Shown: one piece after another, positions 8,516 to 18,100 of the stretch
Position numbering within the stretch: the stretch's first letter is position 1
How the letters are laid out: each line of letters opens with the position of its first letter
Origin: Blastocladiella britannica
Taxonomy: Eukaryota > Blastocladiomycota > Blastocladiomycetes > Blastocladiales > Blastocladiaceae
Assembly (NCBI GenBank): GCA_025349905.2
Contig: MU624748.1
Coordinates: forward strand, 1-26,577
Direction: 5' to 3'
Length of the DNA stretch: 26,577 bases
The notes under the pieces: model-generated
Database searches by the model: none
Seen by the model: only the letters and a program-made list of their open reading frames with translations
What the model was told of the DNA's origin: nothing
Position numbers and translations under genes: made by a program

Positions 8516-10548
8516 ATGCAATACCAGCTCCTCTCGACCCTGGCCCTGGTGGCTCTTCTGACCGCGCCGCAGACGGCGATGGCGGCGCCGACGCCCGATG
8601 CCGGCGACTGGATGATCGAGCTCAACGGGTCCGACCCCAAGGCCGCGTGGCAGAACGTGATGGATTTCTACAAGGCGCAGGGCATGACCAATGCCGCGGC
8701 GAAAGCCACGCGCGTGACCATTGGCGACTCGTTCCATGCGATGGCGGCCCCCGCTGGCGGCGACGCCGACTGGGACAAGATTCAGACCGTGAACGGTGTG
8801 GTCATGTGCGAAAAGTCGGTCGAGTGGTCGGTGGTGGACCTGGAGCGTGCGCCGCCGACGGGCCTGGACCGTATTGACCAGACGACGGGCGGGCTTGACG
8901 GCGCGTTCAACTTTAGCCCGACGGGCGGGCAGAACGTGGACGTGTATGTGATTGACACGGGCGTGGACGTGAACCACCCGGACATTAAGGGCCGCGCCGA
9001 GGTGTTTGACGTGACGGGCGAGGGTCTGCAGGACCTGAACGGCCACGGCAGCCACGTCTCCGGCACGATTGCCGGCACCAAGTTTGGGATTGCCAAGCAG
9101 GCGCGCATCACGGGCATCAAAGTGTTCTCCAAATCCGGCAAGGGCGCCAACAGTAACATTTTGCGTGCGCTCGGCCAGGTGTCAGCGCTCCAGAAGCAGC
9201 GCAACCGTCCTGGGGTCGTCAACATGTCGCTGGGCGGGCCTCGTGGGTCGGCGCAGTCGGACTCGGTCATTTCCAAGGCCATTCAGGCCCTCACAGCCCA
9301 GGGCGTGAGCATTGCTGTCGCCGCTGGTAACGAGAACGCGGACGCATGCGGGTCGTCCCCGGCGTTTGTGCCCGAGGTCATTACCGTCGGCGCCGTGGAT
9401 CCCAAGAACGACAAGTTTGCGTCGTTTTCCAACTTTGGCAAGTGCGTCGACATTATTGCGCCTGGCGTACGTTTTTCCTTTCTTTTTGACCGTATGTGTG
9501 CTGGGTACTGACATGAGCGTTTGAATAACAGGTGCAAATTGAGTCGATCGCGGCCAACACTGCTGGCAAGTCCAAGTTCCTGAGTGGCACGTCCATGTCG
9601 ACGTACGTTTTTTTATTCAATTTTTTTCAAGTCATGGATTGTCCGTCATACTGACCGAAAAAAAAAAAACTCAACAGTCCGCACGTGGCCGGTGTGCTGG
9701 CGGTGCTCATGTCCGAGGGCTTGAGTCGCGCCGATGCGGAGGCCAAGCTGCTCGGCACCGCGACCAACGGCGTTGTCAAGGGCAACCTCAAGGGCTCGCC
9801 CAACAAGCTGCTGTTCCTGAAGCGCGCGGCGGCGGCGAGCGGCAACAACCGTCAGAACAAGAACGGCTCGGCGTCGTCGTCGTCTTCGTCCACCACGGCC
9901 GCTCAGTCTTCTTCGTCGTCGGCTGCTTCGTCGTCGACCAAGGTCGTCCGGTCGTCGACCACCACTACCGCTCAGTCGTCGGCGTCGTCGTCGACCCCGT
10001 GCACGGGTGGTGCCAAGCCCACCGAGACGGTCCAGCCTACGTCCACACCTTGCACTGGTGCGACTGAGTCCGCCCAGCCCACGGAGACCACCCCTTGCAC
10101 TGGTACTGAATCGGCTCAGCCCACCGAGACGACCCCCTGCACTGGCGCCACCGAGACGGTCCAGCCCACGTCCACTCCTTGCACCGGTACTGAATCGGCT
10201 CAGCCCACCGAGACCGCCCCTTGCACGAGCACCGCGGTCGAGTCTGTCCAGCCCTCTTCGACTCCCTGCACTGGTGCCACCGAGTCCGCTCAACCCACCG
10301 AGACCACCCCGTGCACTGGTGGAGCCACTGAATCGGCCCAGCCCACCGAGACGACTCCGTGCACTGGCGGAGCGACCGAGGCCGCGCAGCCTACTGAGAC
10401 GACCCCGTGCACGTCCAGCACCAGCAGCGACGAGCCCAAGATGACGGAAGTGTCGGCTCCCTCGTACGCGGCGGCGCCCAAGAAGCACAAGTGCCACAAG
10501 AAGAAGCATCACTCGACGACGACTGCTTCGTCGCCTTCGTCGTACTGA
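8516..10548 (+). CDS. Secreted subtilisin-like serine protease (S8, proteinase K type) with repeat tail
   Basis: Three exons, 8516-9466, 9532-9602 and 9678-10548, both introns GTACGT; 630 aa. ATG 8516 is used because it opens a clear signal peptide ending near AMA-AP (residue 23). Residues about 31-109 match an I9 propeptide inhibitor. The catalytic domain has Asp147 in VIDTGVD, His177 in [13 protein letters not shown], the oxyanion Asn272 in AAGNEN, and Ser338 in GTSMSTPHVAG; the last motif is split by intron 2. After about residue 400 comes a Ser/Thr run, then ten repeats around a TPCT core spaced with ESAQPTET, then a basic Cys/His/Lys end ([11 protein letters not shown]). The tail is probably O-glycosylated and, with regularly spaced cysteines, may bind the wall or cross-link; this is inference. 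The job is extracellular protein digestion, possibly of host or substrate cuticle. The OPT transporter upstream could import the products. Confidence 0.95.
9991..10420 (+). repeat. Tandem repeats coding the Thr/Pro/Cys tail
   Basis: About ten imperfect units of 39-51 bp, each coding a PCT core plus a Glu-Ser/Thr-Ala/Val-Gln-Pro-Thr segment. Third codon positions differ between units, so the peptide rather than the DNA has been kept. Copy number is likely to vary between strains. Confidence 0.85.
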
Positions 10549-10793
10549 AGGAATGAGAATGAATCACATAATTTTTTTGAGTTTTTCTTATGGGATGACC
10601 GATCCAAGTCGATTGATCCGAGCAGGCGACCAACCATTCGACCACGTTCCTTGCGAGGAAAAAAAAAAAAAAACCTTGTTCACACTTTGCGGATCGTACA
10701 AGAAGAAGAGCCGACGCGACCTCGTCCCTTTCGCCTCGACATCTCTTCAAAAACCATACTCTTCCAAATCCCAATTCAAATTTCAATTCAGTT

Positions 10794-11519
10794 ATGTCCG
10801 CCCCATCCCCCTTTGACTCGACCCACCCGCTCCAGGCACCCGAGGAGCACTCTGTCGACACTGAGCACGTTGCCTCGTCGTCGGGAGCGGCTCCCAAGCG
10901 TACCGTGGTGATTGCCGTGGACCCGTCCGAGCACGTATGTTGTATTTTACATTGATTGGTCGCATAGCACACCAGGCACTGATGTACATGGATCCATAAC
11001 AGGCAGCAAACGCCGTCGAGTGGGCCCGGCACAACTTTTTGCGTCCCACGGACCGCGTGGTGCTGGTGCATGTGCGCCCGTACCAGCAGGTATGCCTTTA
11101 TGCTTTTACTTTCCATAGACGATAAAGGGTACAATCCATTCACATATTTAAAAAAAAATATAAAAAAGATCTACATGGGCGACCTGGCCGCCGACCTCCT
11201 CTCGGCCGTGTCGTCGCTGGAAGCCTCGGCCCGCCAGTCGTCGCACGATCTGATCCGGTCGTACGCGCGCACCATCATGTCAGCCCCCGGTCCCAACGAC
11301 GATGCCGTGGTTCCCCTGGCGATCGAAGGGTTTGCGATCCGTGGCGACGCCCGCCAGGACATTGTTCGCAAGGCCCAGGAACTGAAGGCGGCCGGCGTGG
11401 TCATGGGCTCGCGTGGTCTGGGCGCGGTCAAGCGCGCGCTGCTCGGGTCGGTCTCGGACTATGTGGTCAACCACGCAGGGTGCCCCGTGGTGGTGGTGCG
11501 GCCCGAGAACACCGCTTAA
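10794..11519 (+). CDS. Universal stress protein (UspA family)
   Basis: Three exons, 10794-10934, 11003-11089 and 11169-11519 (donors GTATGT and GTATGC, both phase 0), give 192 aa. After a disordered 35-residue leader comes RTVVIAVDPSEH, the first strand and nucleotide loop of the fold, then AANAVEWARHNFL and VVLVHVRP. Near the end MGSRGLGAVKRALLGSVS carries the ATP-binding pattern G-2X-G-9X-G-S (Gly156, Gly159, Gly169, Ser170), followed by the last strand CPVVVVRP. So it should belong to the ATP-binding class of Usp proteins, single-domain, cytosolic, linked to stress survival; the client is unknown. The splice sites are set by the break-free motif order. Its 3' end converges on the UBE2O-like gene with 62 bp between the stops. 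Confidence 0.92.
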
Positions 11520-11524
11520 TTGAT

Positions 11525-11540
11525 CTTGATCTTAATCAAG
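11525..11540. repeat. Small inverted repeat between convergent genes
   Basis: CTTGAT-CTTA-ATCAAG is a perfect 6-bp stem with a 4-base loop lying between two convergent stop codons. It could form a hairpin in the RNA of either gene; a role in 3'-end formation is a guess. Confidence 0.4.
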
Positions 11541-11581
11541 GTAGTCTGTTTGTGGGAAACATGGGAAAAACATGCAATATA

Positions 11582-14327
11582 TCAGTTATTCTTCAATAGC
11601 TCAGCAAACGCCGCCTCCATCTTGGTCACCACGGGACGCAGCATCACGCGCGCGCCCTCCGACAGTGACTCCATGGCCGCGCGGGTCTGCGCCAGCACCG
11701 CGTCGCCGTGCCACCCATAGTACCGCGCCAGCTCTCCCTTAAACACCGTAGGCGGCCGCGCCAACGTCACCAGCAGCAACTTCCGGGCCAAGATCGTGGC
11801 CTTTTCGTTGTACGCGACCGAGTTACGTTCGCCGTCGTCGGTGCCCTCGAACTTGGCAAACCCGGGCTCCAAGAAGAACGGGCGCGGTACCAAAATCAAG
11901 CCCTGGATGGAGACCACCAGCTGCAACAGCGTGGACGAGGTGCTGCTCCACGACTCGGTCCCGGCCCCAGCCCAGGTGCCCAGCAGCGACAGACAGACTT
12001 TACCGTCCTCGTGCAAGTTCGGGTTCACGCGCCCACCCGACCGGTTCACAAACACCGCCTTGGGTGGCGACTGCGGGTAGTCCGACGGGCACTGGATCTC
12101 GAACGTGAACGGGCACCGCGCGTAAGGGGTGTCGGTGGGGCCGTATATCAGGACCGAGAAAATGTCGGCGCGGTCGGCGTACGTGCGCACCACGATGCCC
12201 GGCGGGAGTGATGTGGACAGCAGCCGGTGTTCCTTGCGCAAGGCGCGCATCAGCGACGCTGAGAGGGTCTATAGTTTTTATTTTTTATTTTTTGAGTCAG
12301 TTGATTCCATTTCATGTGGAATATAGATGCAACGTACCGACGGATCCTGGAAATGGAACGTGAACGATTCGGACGATTCCAGCACTTCGAATGCCGCGGT
12401 CGAGTCGACCTCGTTACTTTCGTCGCCACCCGCCTCTGAGAGGACAAGTGGTGGACGTTGGGATGGTGGCGGGTCGTCCATGGCATCGACGTCGTCATGG
12501 TTGTCAGGGGCGCCATTCTCCACCACAGTAGCGGCAACCGAAGACAACACCGCAGCAACCGGGTCCACCTCCATTTCGTCTTCGTCATCGTCAAGCGCCT
12601 CGCCCGCGTCCTCCCACTCGCTGGCTTCACCTTCGTCCGAGTGCGGATCGTCGTCGTCGCCAAAATCGCCCTGGCCGTCGGGCCCCCCGCCCACCACGGG
12701 GAGCAGTTCGTCGAATTTGACGGACACGATCGCGCCCGATGCCACCCGCACGTCGCGCGTGCCGTCCAAATGCGTCGCGAGCACCTCGCCAAACCACATG
12801 GGCGAGTCGTTGGGTGTGGGCTTAGCCGTGCTTGTTGTTGGAATGTCGACCTTGCTTGGCAGGAGGACCTTGGACATGAGGTCCAGTACCTTTTTTTTTC
12901 GGTTTGAAGGTGAGAAAACGAAGACATGTCATAAAAAATAAGAGAACATACAAAGTCAGGGTGCACTGACACTTCGTACAACGACACGGTCTCGGGCTCG
13001 CCCAGGACCGTCCAGTCGCCATTGAACCACCGCACCACCGCCGTCTTGGAGACTGGGTCGCACGATTGCGCCACGCCAACCGTCAGCGAATCAATGTCGT
13101 CGGTGTTGACGATTTCGCCCATTCGATTCCTGTTTTTTATCATTGGGTCAAGTAAATAAAAGTCCAAAATGTAAAGAAAAGGACATACCAAACAATGTCG
13201 CCAGGCCACACGCGCGTGTCGTCCATGACCAGCGGCAACCGCACATCGTGCACCGTCACGCCCTCGGTGACGCTCGAGTCCTGCCACATGACCGTAAGCA
13301 ACGTAGAGCTGGCCTCGATCCGGAACATGCGGTCATTGCCATCCACGATAGCTTCAGGCCACAGGTCCATGTGCGATGGATCCAAGACGACGGTTGACGA
13401 CAGATTGAAGCTGGTGCGCGAGTCCACGAAAAGACCCTCGCCCACCTTGATGTGTGCCGGCGGCAGATGCTCAGGCATATCGGTGTGTAGCATCGTCACT
13501 CGGTTCTTCACATTGCTATCAGCCGAAACGGCCTTTGCAATTGCCGCGGCCCACGTCACATGCACCTGGTCGGGGATCAGATCCACCACCACCGCGAGGC
13601 CCATGCCCATAGTGTGCGACGCCGAGATCCACTTGAGCGCCGAAGTCGGAAAATCGCGCGGCAGCACCACCACGAGGCCCGGCTCGACCATGGGCATGGG
13701 GGCCGACGGCGAGTCGACGCGGCCGTCCGAGTACCGCACGCGCGCGAACCGTTCGAGCTGCTCGACGTCCACGTCCGCGACGGCCCCCGACGCGAACCGC
13801 AACCGACACGCAAAATCGGGCGCGCAGTGGACCCACCCAACGGACGTTCGCGACGCGTCAAAGACGGGGGTTCCGGGCCCCAACCACGGGTGAGCGGCCT
13901 TGAGAGCCGCGTGCGGGACGTTGGCGATGATCGGCGAGTTGGTTTTACGCACGTCACGTAAGCTCACGCGCTGCTGTACACGCGTGACGCATCCTTGCCG
14001 CGTCGGGTCGGCCACCGACACCACCGAGTCGCCCGGTAAGAACACGCGGTCGACCAGAACCAGGTCGCGGGCGCGGTGAGTCGAGGGCGGCAGCGTGGGC
14101 AGCGCGAGCCACAGCACTTGCACTGTATCTGGCCGCAGGTTGGCGTCCGGGTCAAAGTGCGGGTCGCCCTCGTGGTCGGCGGGGTTCTGGTGCACGCGAA
14201 TCACCGACCCGACCGTCAGCACCGTCGAGGTGCCGGGGAAGTGCGTGGGACCACCGGCCCGCAGTCGCACCGTGTCGTCGAGGTGAAAGATGGTCTCGTC
14301 TGTTGTTGCTGTCACTGTTGTTGACAT
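11582..14327 (-). CDS. UBE2O-type E2/E3 hybrid ubiquitin-conjugating enzyme
   Basis: Four exons (14327-13189, 13129-12952, 12889-12338, 12268-11582) with introns of 59, 62 and 69 nt code for 851 aa. The N-terminal 490 residues are beta-rich SH3-like segments (LDDTVRL..., FLPGDSVVS, VKFDELLPV), as in the substrate-binding conserved regions of UBE2O. An acidic stretch follows (about 514-548). The C-terminal UBC domain (about 624-800) has the family signature NPNLHEDGKVCLSLLGTW with active-site Cys715, and STLLQLVVSIQGLILV after it. UBE2O needs no separate E3: it binds substrates itself and ubiquitinates orphan ribosomal and basic proteins; plant PHO2 is a relative. Human UBE2O is about 1,290 aa, so this version is short, and I see no long coiled coil before the UBC domain. 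Exons 3 and 4 join at DPS-TLSASLMRALRKE, in frame. Confidence 0.92.
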
Positions 14328-14473
14328 AATTTGATTCGACAGAAAAGAGAATTTCCCAAAATCAAAAGTTGGTTTTGATTCCCAATAAAAAAATACCGAC
14401 CTTCTCAATACCTCAATCCATTAAGGGTAAGGGTTCGGAGGATACTTGCGCTTGTCTATTGGTTGAATGTATT

Positions 14474-14943
14474 TCAGTACTGGTATGAAAAGAATTGGAG
14501 ATGAAAACAACGCGTACAGCAGTGATCATCGTAGTCATAGTAGCAAGCGTCCCAGTTGTGGCTGCAGTACTGGCGGTCGATCCGGCACCGGCGGTCGGGG
14601 CTCGGGCTGCGACCACGGCCAGGGCCACCGCCACCAGGACCACCGGGCCAGCCACCGCCGCCGCCACCGCCAGGGCCACCGCCAGGGCCACCGCCGCCGC
14701 CACCGCCAGGGCCACCGGGCCAACCACCGCCAGAGCCACCGCCGCGTCCAGGTCCATTATCTAATCAGATCACATTTGTGGTTAGCTCCAATCCAAATCC
14801 AACGTAAATAAAGACGTACTGTCAACATGGGCAGGATCGGCGGCAGCTGCTTCCACATTGGAATCCACGGAGGGACTGGCCACGACCAAGCACGCCAGCA
14901 TCAACGAGAGCACCACGGCCATAAACAGGTGAAAGTGAATCAT
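14474..14943 (-). CDS. Small secreted Gly/Pro-rich peptide with six-Cys C-terminus
   Basis: Two exons, 14943-14820 and 14760-14474, with a 59-nt GTACGT intron, code for 136 aa. A signal peptide (MAVVLSLMLACLVVASP, to about residue 23) is followed by a short acidic linker. Residues 44-91 are almost only Gly with Pro, Trp and Arg (WPGGPGGG units). The C-terminus holds Cys100, 107, 114, 122, 123 and 126 (C-X6-C-X6-C-X7-CC-X2-C) with many Tyr, Asp and His, and ends at Tyr136. I recognise no family. The even number of cysteines in a secreted protein suggests three disulphides; the glycine part resembles wall or adhesive proteins. The frame choice is firm: another long frame through the same DNA codes an Ala/Val repeat without sense, while this one alone gives the signal peptide and the cysteine block in one splice. 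The spacing does not match the classical knottin order. Confidence 0.72.
14619..14757. repeat. GGTGGC/CCTGGC low-complexity repeat
   Basis: A run of GGT/GGC codons with CCT every few units (read on the minus strand) codes the glycine block of the secreted peptide. It is prone to slippage and to assembly error, so its length should be treated as approximate. Confidence 0.8.
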
Positions 14944-15034
14944 TTTTTTCCTTTTTTTTTTCTTTACGACACGAGGTAAAATACAATGGCTATGGAAAAA
15001 AAAAGAGGACGACGAGGGGCCGCGTCCCCAGGTC

Positions 15035-15040
15035 TTTATA
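15035..15040 (-). promoter_or_regulatory. TATA box of the secreted-peptide gene
   Basis: Minus-strand GTATAAAGACC gives a consensus TATAAA 92-97 nt before the ATG at 14943, inside the 178-bp spacer behind the SZT2 stop. It is the best TATA match in the window. Confidence 0.45.
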
Positions 15041-15121
15041 CCCAACGGTCACCAATGCCCATCGTACATGAGACCGAGTCTCAACCGTTCCCAGACATTG
15101 GTAAGACACACTTGCAACGAC

Positions 15122-18100
15122 TCACAGGTCCGCGACCGACGACGCCAAGTACCGCCACACGGCGCGGCCCAGTGACCGCACAAAGATCTCAACCGCCGCG
15201 CCGGTCTCTTGCTCGCGGTCGTCGCGGATCACCACATTGACGTGCGGCGGGTGCAGCGACAACAGGTACATGGCGGAGTTGTTGGCGTTCAGAAAGCACC
15301 GCAGCCCGGCCGGACGCGGTGGCGGCGCATCACCCAGCACCCGGACCCCCCACGACCAGCTGGCTTCCAGTGCCGATGCGATGGCTGCAGGTTTAAGAGT
15401 GAGTCATAGCCATTCCTAATATAAGGAGATATAATACCCTCCCAGTCCGCCGGCATCGACAGCAGCGTCTGCACCGACGGGTCCAGGGCCACAATCGACA
15501 CGCAGTAGAACTCGCGCGCGGTCGCCAGCCACGCGCGCGTGTCTCCGCGGTGATCGTCGTCCAATAGCGACTGCCACTGCTTGTCGCGCGTGTGGTCGGT
15601 CTCGGCCCGCGCCACCAAGTCCTGGATCGTCGCCTGGGTCAGGTCCTGGATGCGCTGTGCCTCGGGCGGCGACCACGATTGCTGCTGCTGCTGATCGGAT
15701 GCGGCGGCCGTTCGCTTCCGCGACACGTGCGGAAAGTACACCTGGTCGTCGTGTCGGCGATGGTGATGGTGGCGCCGGTGTGACGGCGACGACGACGATC
15801 CATCCGTCGAAGTCGACGAGGAATGCCGATGATGATGCAGATGAGTTGGGACCGGCGTTTCCAGCACAAAGTACTCGATCCCAACAGGCACCTGTCGCAG
15901 CACCGTCAAGTACTCGAGGGACGACCCGGGCTCTGCTTGCAAGTGCAAGAAGAACGCATTGGATTGCACCATGAGGCCCAGCCGGTACCGCACCGGGTGC
16001 GAGAACAAGTACGATACGAGCGCCGACCGCGGCTCGCCGACCGATCCGTGGAACAGCCGGCACTTACTGTACCCGGCGGGCGGGAAATGGTTCATGAGCG
16101 CGCGCAGCACTTCAATCACCGAGCCCCAGTGCGTGACCACCGACGCCGTTATCAGCGACCGCGCTACGTGCAAGTGGTAGTCAAACACAAACGAGTTGAC
16201 GTGCACTAAGTTCTTGAACTTGCTGCACTCTTGCGCAAATAGCCGGAACGACTGGCGCGAGTAATCGGGTGCATTGAATCCTATTATCGATTTCGTGTTA
16301 AACGTTTTCAAAAAAATAAGAAATAAAGTAAATACCAGGACTCGGGAGCCGACCATTGTGCGGGCCATACCGGCGGTTGACCGTGTACAGGTTGACGGCC
16401 AGGAAAATATGCTTGACCGACACCTCCACCAGCAATATCCCGCCCTGGAAACTCTTTTGCAAGAATGCGCGGTCGGCCGGGATCGTCAGGTCGGGCCCAA
16501 TGGAAAAGTAATCCTTGCCGGCTTGAGTGCTGATCATGGTCAGGCCCAGCGTCGTCAGGTACGCGCAGTACCGATGGAACATGTCAGGGATCAGCGTAGC
16601 AAAGTAGTCGCGCGATGCGGGGGTTTGTGCGACCTGTGCGGGTTGCAACGAAAACTGATCCACGACGCGGGCGTGGAACATGAGCGGCGTGCGACACCTA
16701 TTTTATTGATGTGGTCAATACTCTCCTCCAGGAGAAAAAAAAAAATGAACAAATACCAATGAATCAGCCGGGCAAACCGGAGAACATGCTTCAAATCGCC
16801 GTCCGTCACCGCCGAGTCCGCCCGAGTGGTCAACGCCGTCGGGCTCGTAGGATCACGCGCGCCGGGCGAAAACGACTCGGATTCGCGCCGAATATGCCGC
16901 TGGTGAAGTGTCCGCCACCGATGGTAAATGTTGACAAAGTACTCGGCGCGCTTGCTCAGCTGGTCGTATGCAATGACGAATGCCTGGTACGCAGCGATGT
17001 GCCGGTCCGCGGGACACATGGTAGCAATCTGGTCGCTCGACAATGCTGGAAGTGACGGCGTGGACTCGGTGCCTGTTTCGTTGCCAGTGGCGGTTGTAAG
17101 CATGGGCCGGTCAAATACAACGTCGCCAATGACGGACCCGAGCCGAAGCTGCGGGAGGGGTCCACCACCACCACTATCAACACCACCGCTACTACTTGGT
17201 GTAGATGGGTGCGTGATCTCCAGTTGCGACCCAAGAATCGGGAAACTCTGGATGCGGCGGTCCGTGTAGCCCTGCTTGGCCAGCGTCACGCGCGAGAGGG
17301 TCTGCGATTGGAGTGTGACCGCGTCGGCAAACGCCGCCACGGCGGATTGGATCGCTTGAAACGTCGCCGCCTTGACGTTCCACCCAACCAAGTGCACTGC
17401 CGCGACCGGTCGCTGCTGCACATGCACCGACAGACACGTGTGGCGCGTGACATTGACGCGCGTCAGCTTGTCGCCCTTGAGGTAGTAGTGCGTAAATGTC
17501 GGATAAAAGCCTCCGTCGGCAGCCGGCGTGCTTGGTGTCACGCTCACGACCCAGATTGGCTGCTGCACTCGGCGGCAGACCGGTCCTTGTTGGAGCATCG
17601 CCGTTTCAGTTGGTAACGCCGGCGCAAAACCCTTGGGGATCGCCTGTTGGACCGCGTCAACCAGTTCCTTGACCTTCCATGGAGGAAGCCGCAGAGGGAG
17701 CGCCGCTGTATGTAAGCAAGGGTGGTGTTGGTGTCCCAATGGCAGGCCGCTGCTGTTGCCATTACCACTAATATTGCTGCTTGGGCCAGTAGCGTCGTCA
17801 CTGGACCGAGCCAGCTTCCACAGCACGTCGTCAAACTGCCGGTGAGCAACCGCGTCGTCCATGGCCACATCCAGCACCGCCTGCTCGTGCGCTTGCCGGA
17901 CATGGTGCATGAGAGCCTCGGGCTGCACGTTGCCGTGCGTCCACAGCTCGACTCGCCACTCGACTCGGTCCAGCGAGTCGGGAGACTGCAGCAGAATCTT
18001 TCCGTCGCGGGAGAGAAACAGGCAGATGCAGCCCACGCCCTGGCCAATGGACTGCTCGAACGATGACGGCGTGCGCGAAGTGACCGAGCAGTACAGGAAC

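Noticed and set aside
9646..10512. 288-codon Gly/Arg/Leu frame antisense to the protease tail
   Set aside because: It mirrors the tandem repeats of the protease tail; no start context or domain.
10660..10673. A14 run before the USP gene as a retroposon tail
   Set aside because: No target-site duplication or element sequence beside it, and A-runs are frequent in these spacers.
14413..14757. Ala/Val-rich frame through the secreted-peptide exon
   Set aside because: Monotonous by repeat structure; the neighbouring frame gives signal peptide plus cysteines with one clean splice.
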